From positions 56,621,249-56,685,248 of the forward strand of contig OZ038423.1 in assembly GCA_964036155.1 (NCBI GenBank): a DNA stretch of 64,000 nt. The letters are read 5' to 3'. The first letter of the stretch is position 1. Each line of letters opens with the position of its first letter. The position numbers and the translations under genes were made by a program. The notes under the pieces were generated by a model, which saw nothing but the letters and a program-made list of their open reading frames with translations, searched no databases and was not told where the DNA came from. Of this stretch, positions 25,052-36,725 are shown one piece after another. This DNA comes from Diploscapter coronatus (taxonomy: Eukaryota > Nematoda > Chromadorea > Rhabditida > Rhabditidae).

Positions 25052-27094
25052 TCAGCAGGTTCCGTCATCTGAAATGTTTCGGTTAGTTGGGAAAAGCTCA
25101 AAGCCTTTACCTGTCAAATTATAAGTCGGTGTGAAGGCATACTCTCGGAACATCCCCCAGCCATAAACGGTCACGCTAAAGTTGATTTTTCCAAGATTTA
25201 ATTTAAAAAAAGATCCTACCAATAAGTAGTCGTACTAGTTGTAGTCGATACTGTATAAAGTCCTGGATCAACTCGGACGTCCACGAAATAGTATTGACTT
25301 CGGCCCATTCTGAACACCTTCTAGTGAGAGATTATGATCTTTGAAGATGCACCTGATATAAAGCAAGCCATTCGGCGTGTACACGTAGTTGTTCGGCCCG
25401 TTAATTGTGACAGTTCCAACTGCATATACCCGAGTCATCAGTCGGATGCGGTGCTGCAAGCCTTTATCATCGTCTACGGCTCCGACGCTGTAAGTTGACA
25501 TTTGATGAGTCCCAAGGGTTTAAATGTTAACTCGCCTGAACATGACAGGATCTGTCACGAAGTTCTTGTCATTTGGCAGATGAGCGAAGAATGGAGCGCC
25601 GTATCCATTCAGATCAGCTGCGCCGACCTAGAATTCTCCATGCAGTTTTTACTCCCAACGAAACATCGTACCGCTACTCCATAGATCGGATTGGTAGCCT
25701 CGATGTAGGCTCCAGTGTAAGTTCCGAAAACAACGTAGTGATTTGCAGTTAGATTTGAGAAGATTAAAACACCGTCTCGGTAGACATTTGTAAGGTCGTC
25801 CTGAGAAGACCACAAGTTTTGCCTGATCTAATGATCTTACTCTGATCAGCGCCATGAATTCTCCGACTTCTGCCGGTCTGAATTTGTAGTACGGAACATG
25901 AGTCTGCCAGTTAGTTGTAGGACCGACCATTAGAGCCTAAAGTTCATTTTGAACTTTTATGGAGAGAAAAAACTACCTCATGACTGCAAATCTGCGGATT
26001 GTAGTACCCAAATCCGCACACTGCTCCAGCAAGAACGGCGACGGGCTTCGTCGAGGTGACTTTGATATTCGTCAGCCAGTAATAGGTAGCGATGGTGAGT
26101 TGTTGCCCTCGTTTCAACGTGACGTTTGCGTTGATCGGATCGGTTAAGACCTGAAATTCTGAATTGTTAGGATTTTGAGATCAGCCCTTACATTTGTTCC
26201 ATCCTGAACGGCGATTATAGTGTAAACGTTAGTAGATTTGAGTTGTTGATTCAGATCAGCTGCTTCATCTCCAAAAATTCGATAATCAGTTCCCAGAGTA
26301 CAGATCTGGAGTCTTGAATATGACTTTGAAGGAAAGTAGAGTTTACCGGTCGGATCGTGTACTTGTCCTCAGAACCTCCATCATCATGCGCATTACTCGC
26401 TACGACCAAAATTGGTTGTGAGGAGTCGATGAAGATGGTTTTGTTCTCGATGACTGCATACTCGACGTAGTAGTCCATGTAGTCGGTTTGCATTGGAGCT
26501 GGAACGTTGATCTAGAAAAAATCACGAAAAATTAACTTTTTGAGATCTTGGACGAGGGCTGTACGGAATATTCCGTTTCGTTCCAACAATTGGAGCACAC
26601 TTTCTGTTCCGTCATTCCGCGTTCCGAAAATCTCGAAATTCCATTCCGTACAACCCTGTTTTAGACATACAACTTTCGTCGATTGAGCCGAAACAGTCGT
26701 GGTTTGATTAGTGAATAATTGAGATGGAGAAGTCAAGGATACACTAGCATCTTGTGAATTTGGGTTCGTTATGATGATGTTCAGATTCTCAGAATACGAC
26801 GTATCGTTCACGCTGCAATCTTTCTCTCATGAATTCTACCGAGTTCAATCACCTCAAATGACTATTCAAAAACGAGAACACGAAACTTCGGCCTAAATTC
26901 GACGCATCAGAATTCGGTCCTTTCATTAGAGATCGTCGTAGGTCAGTCGTTTTTAATAGTTCCGAGATATGGCCTACAATTTTACTATCTTTCATGAAAA
27001 TTAGCTAAATTTTTCGACCAGTTCTATCTCCATGCTCAAAGCATCTCGATAAAAATACCAATGAGAGTATCAATAGACAAACATTGTAGAACAT
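25052..27094 (-). CDS. Secreted IgGFc-binding-domain protein
   Basis: Thirteen exons (27019-27094, 26853-26973, 26671-26812, 26347-26511, 26192-26305, 25977-26150, 25841-25936, 25672-25800, 25536-25627, 25353-25487, 25220-25309, 25111-25175, 25052-25068, read right to left) give 471 residues. A signal peptide (MFYNVCLLILSLVFLSRC) precedes one IgGFc-binding N-terminal domain. Its marks are GRSFVFSFLNSH, LNIIITNP, PILVVASNAHDDGGSE, LKSTNVYTIIAVQDGT, TSTKPVAVLAGAVCGFG, the Cys-His pair ICSHEALMVGPTTNWQTHVPY, and VTVYGWG near the end. In vertebrates the domain occurs in the mucus protein FCGBP; nematodes have many secreted copies, mostly of unknown function. No transmembrane segment is visible. 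The intron after exon 25536-25627 uses a GC donor, and the last exon codes for only five residues. An acceptor TTTTCAG ending at 27106 sits twelve bases upstream of the ATG codon and may receive a spliced leader. Confidence 0.85.
26555..26657. repeat. 103-bp inverted-repeat element in intron 3 of the IgGFc gene
   Basis: The ends AGGGCTGTACGGAAT (26555-26569) and ATTCCGTACAACCCT (26643-26657) are inverted repeats matching at 14 of 15 positions. The interior is built of short GGAAC/CGGAA-like words. It fills most of a 159-nt intron. It looks like a small MITE or foldback sequence. No flanking target duplication is obvious. Confidence 0.55.
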
Positions 27095-27596
27095 GGCTGA
27101 CTACCCTGAAAAGTTAGTTCAATATTAAAAGTTGATTTAACGGCAATCAATTAGGTAGTTAACGCTGATCTAACAGACATTGTTTTATGCCATTAACAAC
27201 TTGCAATGCAAATACGGCACGGGCATAAATATCGATGTAAAGCTTATCTTCTTTCTCAATCCATGGCAATTTTCGTACTTGTGGACGTGTGCAACTTTTC
27301 GGGCATAAAACCGATTTAATGAGTCCATTATTTCCTTTCTGTCATTAAGTCTTTCCAAGGCCATAAGCTAGGAAATCGTTAATATAAAAGTGGCAGACGC
27401 GTAATTCATACCTTTTGCGAAGAAAACTGCACCAAAGAACACGAACGGTGGAAAAATAGTTTATTTTTGAAAAAATGACCCGAAGAAATAGATTTTTGAC
27501 AATTTCATTTTTACCTAGAATTTGGCAAGTTGCAACAGAAAATCTAATTGATTGTAGGAGAATATTGAAAGGCATACAATTTGAAAATGAAAATAA
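27095..27596 (-). other. Intergenic spacer between F-box and IgGFc genes
   Basis: About 500 bp between two genes in the same direction. An AATAAA on the minus strand (about 27460-27465) could serve the F-box gene. The TTTTCAG acceptor at its other end belongs to the IgGFc gene. The gap is longer than the roughly 100 bp usual within nematode operons, so an operon is possible but not supported. Confidence 0.4.
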
Positions 27597-30121
27597 TCAC
27601 CAGCAATAATAGATCTCGCTACAGTCTACGTTCATCTCGGGAATCGACGTGCTGAGGCGCTTTTCGAGTTCGGTGTGAGCCTTGTTCTGCAGGAATTGGT
27701 ATCCCTGAATCACGCACTGTCCAGCGACTTCTAATTTCTTAATGTATGGCTCGGAGCTTTTCTTGACGAGTTTTTTGACGATTTTCTTCTTTTTCGGCTC
27801 ATCCGGGTTCGCTCTGTTGGCTTCGTCATCCGGCAACTTCTTCCGTTTGACCAGTTTCTTCACGATTTTCTTCGGGCGGTTCTGGAATTTGAATTTTTCG
27901 GGAGTTCCCGGACTTTTATTTACTTACCTGAGTTGAGGTCAACTTTAGCGAACTGATAAAATCATCCACGGTCTGTATCGTGCAACTACTTATGCGAAAA
28001 GTATCCAGCGGATGATAAGTCAAAGGCGTCGATCCGTCAGCGTAAATCGTCCAGTCTCTAGAATTAGACTCTCTTTAGAAGAGAGAAACAATTTTACCTG
28101 ATAGTGATGTTCTTGGCCATGATGTTTTTCTCTTTCAAGACTCCATACAAGATGTCCAATCGGATTTGAGGCAGGTTGAAGTCGGTGCAGATTACTTTGA
28201 TCTTGGTTAGCGGTAGTGACGGGAGATAGGCGACTTGAGCAAGAACCTGGAATTTCTCAATGGTTTTTCTCGAATTTGACTGCTGATTTACCATGTGGCT
28301 TTTGTCGGCGTGCAACTCGAGGTTGATCTCGGTCTTGGGATATTCCTGAACGAGCCCCTTGACGATCCGACCCACATTCTCGCAGTACTGCGGATTGACA
28401 TGGATTTGCAAGGTCAAGTGAGTCAACTCCTGTAAGGTTAGAATGATATCATCCACTCGAAGTTAGTAGACTCCGCTATTTACAGAGCTTCTGCACCTAC
28501 GCTGTTGCTATTTTGAGATCGTGTAGTTTGGTAGCACTAATTGGTCTATTTTAGAAAGGCTTTTCAAAGCTGCAAGTTTTATGTTCGAGCGTTTTGCACT
28601 GTATCAATTGGTCTTTGAGACTTTTGAATAAGTCCGACAGAGTGGCTCTGACGGAGATCGAATAGGAGGTAAATATTTCACGCACGAGTTTCTGTTATTT
28701 CATCGTGAAATCTCAAGCTCTTGGTCGCGTTTCAAAAATCTTCGATCATGAATTTAGATTTAGTCGACCTTTGATTCGAATTTACTTGCTCAGCCGTATT
28801 TTTCGTCGTCAACTGGTGAATTTCGAGTGTTTCAAGCAGCTTTAGTGATATCTCTTTCAAGTACGGTTTCAAACCTCACTTCTTACATTATCACTTCACA
28901 GCACAAAAATGAGCGCTATCTCTTACGCGAAACTCGATTTTTGTCAGAAAAGTCGTCAAGTAAAAAGAAGATAAGCAATGCCACTTGAGTACAAACTGTT
29001 TGCTCGACTCAGAGATAAGGCAAACTCCTACTGATAATCGAGAGAATAATCGATAGATCAACTCACACTGAACAACTTCGGAATTACTTCGAGAAAATTT
29101 GCCGTGAGTTCGTCTGTGCAATCGATTATCAGGAGCCAGAGTTCTTCCACCATTGAAAAGTACCTGCGCTCAGCGCCCTTTTTGATATGGACCTGGAAAG
29201 TTAAAGCGGAAATTGATCAATTGAAATTGTGCTTACCTGACTCATGTAAGCCAGGAAGTGAATATCCGTCGTCATTTTCAAGAGACCGAGACAACTTCGT
29301 CGGAAGACACCAGCCAAAAAATCGAACGAACTCGATGGACAAGATACATTGAGGCGACGAAAAGCGATGCACTGAGTTGCCGTTGGATATTTTGAGCCGA
29401 GCTAAAATTTTAGAGCTTGATAATTCGAAAATTTTCCTGACTGACTCTTTCGATACAAATTTCATGAATCTGCTTTCTCCACTGAGTGTTCATGATGTTC
29501 ATCCACCGCCGGCAGACACCTAAGAATATTGTGAAGTCACTTTTTTTTTCAAAGACTCACTCTCAATCCCACAAAGCTCCTTGTACGTTAGCATCGAGAA
29601 TATTTTTCTCATCACTACGTCCGGCAGATTGGGAATAATTGGCGGTCTTGATTTGAAGATGGAAGGCACTGATGAAGCATCGTTCTCTGTTGTCGAAGCA
29701 GACTTTTTGACTTTCTTCACCACCTTCTTGACGACGACCTTCTTCTTTCTCACAGGCATCGGCGCTAATGGGGGTTCAACTTTCGCTGGCTCAGAAAGAA
29801 GTGGAGAAGGGTCGTCTTTTCGCACTGTAGGGATTTTAGGTGGTTCAGTATTTCGAGTTGAGATAGGGGTTGGAGTTGGGAATTTCTTTGCGGGAGCCGA
29901 TTCCGACATCATAATGGAACTAAGACGACTGGAAACAGCGGTCGAATTGAATGCTGGATCATCGCGGAAAGAGATCGGAGGAGGGGACGGATCTCGAACC
30001 GATCGGTATGGCGTGACGGCACGCAGCTATAAATTATCACTTGGTAAATAAATCAAGTCGCGATTATTGTGAAGTGGCTTACCCGCACGGTGTATGGTGG
30101 ATAGGAGAGATAGGATACCAT
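27597..30121 (-). CDS. F-box protein with lysine/valine-rich repeats
   Basis: Nine exons (30083-30121, 29561-30026, 29446-29519, 29237-29401, 29067-29192, 28292-28429, 28098-28246, 27928-28057, 27597-27881, read right to left) give 523 residues. The F-box (about residues 142-185: PNLPDVVMRKIFSML, YKELC, VCRRWMNIM) should bind SKP1 and place this protein as substrate receptor of an SCF ubiquitin ligase. The region after it (SMVEELWLLIIDC, ELTHLTLQIHV, LTKIKVICTDF) resembles the FTH/F-box-associated repeats of nematode F-box proteins. A Pro/Ser-rich N-terminus ends in RKKKVVVKKVVKKVKK (residues 106-121). The C-terminal exon carries KKIVKKLVKRKK and KKKKIVKKLVKK. The frame stays open upstream of the chosen ATG, after an acceptor at 30221, so the true start could be earlier. 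I treat 28430-29066 as one intron. The target is unknown. Confidence 0.8.
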
Positions 30122-30899
30122 TATGATTGAATCAAATAAAATAAAGTAGAGACTAGAACGCCGAAATCTAGTTATTTGAAGCGGAAATCGATATTTCCAG
30201 TGAGATTTGAGGTAGCGATCCTGAAATGGGTTTGAAATGAGCAAGTTGGCAGGTACTTGCGGTAGAAATGCGAGGTGACAATGCTTTGCGGGTTTTTCTC
30301 GAGAGGGTGGGGCTGGCAGACAAGAAGATAGGAAGATGTTGTCGGAGAAATGTAGTGAAAGCACAAGAAAGAGTTCGAGTTGTTGAGAAAAACCAATGGA
30401 TTGATCTGTTCAAATACTCCTAGGCTGCTGGCTCTAGATGCACATGTGTTGTCGAGGATTTCCCTCATCTCTCTATCCTCTCTAGAAAATCCATGTTATC
30501 TTTCATCCCTGCAGCACATTTCTGCTTAAGAGCCAGGAGTGAAAGTTTGAAAGGTTGGAACGAAATCAGATTTTTTCAAAATTATCAATTGAAGATCGAG
30601 CTTTATACAGAAAACAAAATATTTTATCAAAAATAAATTGCAAAACAACTACAATTTACAAAAAAAAGCCAAATAAAATTAGTGTCGTCGCATGAAAATG
30701 AATGAGAAATCGAAATTCCTGAAAAGAAAGGATGTTCATTTTCAGCGACGACAAGCCCGTATTTCGACGATTTATTTGTTGGTGTGTGATTTGGTAGATT
30801 GCCCCCTATGCAAGCACAACTTGATCAAATGCGAAACAAGAAAATTGGAAAAGTGCTCTATTCGCGATTGACTACGCTTCTCCATCCATTTATTCGAGG
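30122..30899 (-). other. Intergenic spacer between astacin and F-box genes
   Basis: Contains the 3' UTR of the astacin gene: an AAATAAA on the minus strand near 30771-30777 is a likely polyadenylation signal, about 120 nt after the stop. A stem-loop follows at 30684-30752. The acceptor CCATTTCAG ending at 30221 may define the 5' end of the F-box mRNA. A minus-strand open frame at 30172-30468 shows no domain. Confidence 0.45.
30684..30752. repeat. Stem-loop just past the astacin gene 3' end
   Basis: The arms 30684-30702 (GTCGTCGCATGAAAATGAA) and 30735-30752 (TTCATTTTCAGCGACGAC) pair over 18 bp with a single bulged base and enclose a loop of about 32 nt. The size is like a short pre-miRNA. The position, just after the probable polyadenylation signal, would also fit an element of 3'-end formation or a small foldback repeat. 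Confidence 0.5.
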
Positions 30900-33800
30900 C
30901 TACCGCACACATCGACCGCCGATGTTCTTAAAACCCGGACAACAAGAGTTGGTGCAGGGCGCCATTACGGTTCGTTCTCTGAAAGAAAAATGAGATTTTC
31001 TTGGATATGTGGTAAGAGGAAAGCGTGATAAAGTCTTGGATTGGAACAAATTTGTGTCGAACTTTTTCCGACACTATTGCATTTTGAGATACACGGATTC
31101 TTGATGATCATTTTCGAACTTACTGTTTACACCGTATGCCTCGGAGTAGCGATAGGAATCCGCCGCACTCGCCCGTTTCCTCCTTCTTCTGAGCACACAT
31201 TCCCGTACAGGGCTGAGTATTGCACACCTCGGTTTCCATGGGCTCTCCCCTGAAAAAAATCATGAAAACCCGGCGCAGAAAGCATGCTTTCAAGCAGAAC
31301 TGTGAACAGAGTCAGAATCTCTAATTGTATTCATTAGTCTGACGACACCGAAGTGACTTGGTTTCAACTTTTTGAGGTTCAAAAGCTTCAAGCGCGGTAC
31401 TCGGAAAATTGTAAGATGTTATTCGGGGGTAAATTTTGAGCAAGCCTTACTCGCATGCACCATAGGCACATGTTCGGGTCCGCATTCGCGTTCCACAGCT
31501 GCCACACGATGCGGTGCACGGGGTCCAAGGCGTCCATTTATTCCATGCTCCTGAAAGGTCCGGGATAGATAGTGGCAATTTAGTGGGGGAGAAATTTCAT
31601 GTATTTTCACAAGGCGTGTGCAATTTTCAATGACATTCGAAGATGTTAGAAACTCGCAAAGGGCTATAATTGGATTGACACAAAAAATACCGTTTGCCGG
31701 AAGGGCTCTTGCCCGGGCTTCAAAGCCCTTTCCACCTCGGTAGAATGATCGGAACAACACGACCATATCAATCGTGGCTGATCGGATTCGAGTCTGTGGA
31801 GTTCCGTAGCAGCAGTATCTGAAAAAAAAACATTGATTTGGATGGAGGTGTATGTTCGTTTACTATGCGTTTTTAGTTATTACAAAGTCCTCTAATTTGC
31901 TTTGGACGAGGAATAGTTTTTCAGCGTCCCCATACTTGGCGAAAACAATGCAATGTAGAACGGAAAATTTAGTGGAAAAATGACAAATTACAATGATAAC
32001 AATGAGTGCGTCGAGAAAATGGCGCACGTGAAATTTGGAAGAAAAATTGCACTGACAGTGATATGGGTAGAGAGTGAAGATGAAGAATGATTTGGCTGAT
32101 ATTGCAGACACAAATTGATTTCGATACTTCGATCGCACGCACGCACACACGCGCATGTGCATCGATAATCAGAGGTTGAAGAAGGTTCTGGCGATTAGAA
32201 AAAATCGAAATGCAAACCCTTGATAGCACGATGTGATGGTATATCGAATGATCATGATAGTTGATAAAAGATGGAGGATTTAGAGAAGTCTCTAGCTATC
32301 TTGTATCAGATTCAGACGCGTAGGATAAAGCTCGAAAGGTTGACCCACCTCATTCCCGTATTGGCGAAATCGGTCGAATTCCTAATTTCAACATAGTCCA
32401 TGCAGAGTGAATGTCGAACCTAGAATTTTGAAGAAAAAATACGTCTTCGAAACCTTGTAACTAACCTTACAGTACATCTCGAATTCACCCATGAATTGGA
32501 ACTCAACGATGTAACCCGGTGGTGCTGTCAACAACCACGAGCATTCTTGTCCTAGAAGAAATCGTAGAAAAGTGGTGATGAAAGGGTTTACCTTCTTTGA
32601 ACTCGTTCGGATATCCCGGACTACTAATTCGTGTCCAGCCGGTTGAGACCCGTACTTTTCCACCACAGACTGCTCCATAGCCGGGCATGACTTGTTCGCA
32701 GTAGGTTCCTGAGTAAATACGTGGTTACGTATTTGTAGGATAGCTTACGATAGACCACGCGCTTAGGAGCTAGAGTTAAACTAGACAAGAGCTTACTATA
32801 ACTGGTTTATTGGCTAGCATAGTGACTGGTAAGGATGAGTTAGGCGGGTTCTCTCTCCTCCTCTCTAGGAGAAGGTAAGAGACTATAAAGGGGATTCAAT
32901 CAGGAAGTGATTAGTGATAGAGTGTGAATGAAGAGAACAAAGATGGAGGCTTGTATGTTATCATGAGGTGTCGTGAGTCAAGTGACGTTATTAAATAAGA
33001 GAAGAGGAGAGATGTTATGAATGGAAAAGGTGAAACATCGTGGAAAGCCCTGGAAGGGAACTCAAAGCAAATGATCGAGGGGCTAACATTACATAAAACT
33101 CCAGCTTTATAATTCTAATAAGTAAATTTTCTCATACCAGTGAACCCATCGGGGCATCGACATCGGTCGCATCTAAAATGGCATTCTTTATTTCTTTGGA
33201 GATTCTTGTAAGACCCACTTCCTCGGATCGGTGTATCCTCCCCTCTGACAAGGTAAATTCCTGCCGCAAGTGTTGCTGCAGTAAATTCGATTCATCAATC
33301 GGATGTCATTGAATGATAGTTGATCGCGCTGGCCTGTTTCCATTGATTTTCGGGTAATTGTTTAGCTTCCTACCGATTGTTTTTTGATAGTCAGAGACAA
33401 ACGTGGTGATCGTGTACAAGTCGTCGTACCGGGAGAAGGCCTTACTTCGATAGTGCATTATACTGCCGTAGTCATATGGCACGCCGGCATTGTCGACGTC
33501 GTCGGGGTCTTCCTCAAATGTTACGCTGGGTTTGATCAGAACATCAAGATTTACCTTGAGGAACTGACCCTTCGAGTCCTTATCGATGTTTTCCCATCGT
33601 ACATTGACGAATTGGTCTCGATCTGGAAATTTTCAATAAAAAAGATTCGGGACAGTTTTGCAATAAAGTTCCTACCTGGTCGACTTTGTTCGTGCTGAAA
33701 ATGAAAGGTTTTCGTTGGTTCTAATTTGATTGAAAAGTGATACCCAGAATCCAAGAGCGTGGGCCACTTCGTGCGCGATAACGCCAAGTCTGATGCACTC

Positions 33801-36725
33801 AGGCGCTAGCGACACGAGTTGTTCCTCTCCAAGTGGATGTTTCCCGACGTTACTCGCGCAACCGTCCACGTCAGTGAACACTATCCGGTTACCACTTCTA
33901 GGCTCCAACTTATCATCGAATTCTTCGTAAATGCTCCCTACCTAGCGCTATCGTCCCTGACGAAATTCAGACATGTGATGTTGTGCCAGTGCTCTAAGGC
34001 TAGCTCGATGATCCTTTGCTCTCGTAGGGCTCAAATTGTGGTTGATTTTGGGGGTTTGAGAAAGAGTTGGTCGAAATTTCGACTAATTCCTGTTCTTGAA
34101 GTCCGACTTACTGTGAGACCCATCGAACCCATAAATGATCGGCCTTGAAGAGTCCCATCGCCTCAGCGAAGATCCAATAAATTTTCGCTTGACACGTCGT
34201 TTCCCATCATTCAGAGAATTTTCATAGATCTCCTTCGCTTGATCGGGGAACAGAATGATGTCGCCTGAAGATATGTTGCTCGTGGTTCATCGCAAGATTA
34301 TAGTCTTCAAATATAGTTGTTTGAAGTGGTTTTGGGTATTTTCCAAATGTGGTTCGACCTAATTCGATTATGATACGGAAGTGTTGCCAAAACGCGTTTT
34401 TGCTAGTGACAATGAAAATTTGTCAGAACTCATGCAAACAAACTTTTTACCTTCGAAGTGCCGACCGTGCTCTTCCGGGTTCAAAATGTCTTCCTTGTTT
34501 TTCAAAGATCTTGAATCATCTTTCATACGGCGATTCCAGTTCTTTAAGTTGCCATCGACTTCGTTCTGAAATCAGCTATTGAGTTGACATGAATGACCTC
34601 TTGGTCTAATCGCTCTTTCAAGTAATCTTCAACTTTCGTCAGCCGATAACAAAACTATTATGATATGGAGATCGAGTGAGTACCCGTAGTGATCAAGTGT
34701 CGAATCATTTTGACAGATATTTGGTGCTTAGATTGGTTGGGACATTGATCTAATGAATATTAGGGTGTCTTTCATAATTTCTTCAAGAAGTTCAGAAGAT
34801 GTTGATCTTCGTGGTAATTTTGTTCATTAGATCGCTTTGGATTTGGGATTATCTTTCCAAGTTTATCGAATGATATTCCTGTCTTTACTCGTTGCGGTAT
34901 CGATTTCTCTATTTCAATGGTTGACAAGTCAGGCACTGAACCTGTTCCCTTACCCTATGCACGCGCATAACCACATCTTCGCAATTTTACTCGCGTTTCT
35001 CTCTATCTATTTAACTTTAGGCCAATTTTCGCACTTTTATCTTTCACTTTCACTACTCCAACTTTTTTTTGCATCAGCTTCTTCCTAGGTAGTAAACGCG
35101 TTTATGCATACTTAAACTTTTTTCGACGGTACTCGAGAAACTGTTCAATTCCTCAAGGACGCTTTTAGAGGACGGCGTCTCGAGATTTACTTTTTGATGA
35201 AGAGTTTGACCACTTGGCATCAAACTAGAAGAATGGCAGGGGTTTTTCCTTGAAAGAAGGCAATTGTAGTAAAAGTTCATCGATGTATTGATTGAATGAG
35301 AAGAGTTTACGTGAATTTTGGGTTGATATTGGTGGTTTTGGATCTAACTTTTATGAAGAAGAACATTGCCCAGAAGTTAAATTTTGAATAGATCAGGTAT
35401 GAATTTGATTTTTTATGAGGATTCGAAAAAATGATATCCTTTCCGATTTGTCGCCCTCAAGAGACCCTTCTTATCGGACTTTTACGCACTCTACACACGG
35501 TTGATATTGATTTTATCAGAAGAGTAGGCGGAGCTTACTGGTCGATAGAAGCCTCTTGAAGCGAAAAGCGAAAAAGTCAATGATGATAGATAGCGGAAAA
35601 TCGCGAGCGAGAGAGAAATTTCGACGCGTTTATCAATTCGGGTCAAGCGAAAAGATAACAAATCACTTTCATTCTCATTTAGTTATCACTAATCTACTAA
35701 TCTCGTCAAAAACTGCATTAGCGGATTAGCCATGCTTAGCACGTCGTTCAGGATTAGTTTGAACTTGGCTATTTCGAACTAGATATTGAGCAATAGGTGT
35801 CGAAGTCAGAGTTTTGGAAGTTTATCGGTGTCGCTTCCAGAATTAAACAGATTTGTCTATGTTCCTAGCTTGCTGCCGTTCAAGGTTGTTTATAGCACTT
35901 GGGAAAATCAAGCATCGCATTTTTTCCAATCGAAACACACAAATCTCGTTCTCATCCAGGAAAGTAAAAACAAACTCTGTCAGCCGCGAAAAAGGGAATA
36001 CTTTGCCCCAACCAACACCATAATCCAGTTGTGTAATTCAAGAAGACCAAAGAATTTGTGGAATGAAAGTAAATCGATTTGAAGAAAAAAATCCGAGGTT
36101 TGCAAAGAAAACCTTACTTTTGGTGAAGGATGTCGTTGATCAGCCAACTCGTTAATTTTGTTCATGTAATATTTGACGGTGGCTTCATCCTGTTCAGATA
36201 ACCCGAATTTTCGATATGTCGAAGATTTTGAGGTTTGAGATTTTGTCAGGGGGCCTGAAAGTCTGGGGTTTTTTTTCCTTCAATCATTAAATTTCTTGAT
36301 TTGCATTCAGCCAACTTGGTGGGTAATATAAAGAAAATGTCCATTTTTATCGATAGAAATGTTGATCTTTACTAACTTTTGTCAAAACTTATTTAAAATT
36401 GAAGAAAGTTGATTTAGCTTGAAACAATTTTTTCTTCGTATAGAAAGCCCGATCTTTACTCAGTTTCACATAAAATGTTGTCAGAATAAAAAGAAAATAA
36501 AAATAAATCACCTGCGTTAGCTGGCTGAACTCTCATCATCCTAGATAGGGGTCGCCCATTAGCAAGGAACCCGTCCTCTCCTACCCTCGAGGCCTCAGAT
36601 TCCTCGACGTTTTCGACCTCATCGTTATCATGTGATACTTCATCTTTCGATCGTAGCCGTTGGTTACCGTATAATGAGTGGCATATAGAAAATAACACTA
36701 ATACAGACAAATTATGTAAATTCAT
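30900..36725 (-). CDS. dpy-31: Astacin metalloprotease with EGF, CUB and TSP1 domains (DPY-31/NAS-35-like)
   Basis: Eighteen exons give 647 residues: 36512-36725, 36118-36254, 34451-34565, 34112-34264, 33942-34029, 33744-33897, 33676-33694, 33555-33622, 33374-33512, 33219-33333, 33138-33172, 32592-32708, 32466-32551, 32349-32419, 31691-31818, 31451-31550, 31124-31249, 30900-30978 (right to left). Order: signal peptide 1-20; prodomain; furin site KRRVKR (177-182); astacin domain with zinc motif HEVAHALGFWH (278-288) and Met-turn SIMHY (333-337); EGF-like (about 381-420); CUB (about 427-545); TSP1 (about 548-597, WNKWTPWTPC); short Cys-rich tail. This is nematode astacin subgroup V (NAS-33 to NAS-38). 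Of these, DPY-31, a cuticle procollagen C-proteinase, fits best by its tolloid-like ALGFWHEQSRP and linkage group; that choice is inference. The 1.55-kb intron 34566-36117 could hide a prodomain exon. Confidence 0.85.

Noticed and set aside
28430..29066. Possible extra exons in the long F-box intron (28891-29121 and about 28540-28670)
   Set aside because: The candidates lack matching donors or phases, whereas joining 29067 directly to 28429 keeps frame and gives a continuous F-box-associated domain.
34837..35088. Hydrophobic plus-strand open frame of about 83 codons
   Set aside because: It lies inside the minus-strand astacin intron in TC-rich DNA, which yields Leu/Phe/Ser by composition. 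No family motif or splice context supports it.
35074..35280. Minus-strand open frame with exon-like codons inside the large astacin intron
   Set aside because: I tried it as a prodomain exon, but no pair of acceptor and donor fits the phase 0 required on both sides, and the protein reads smoothly without it.
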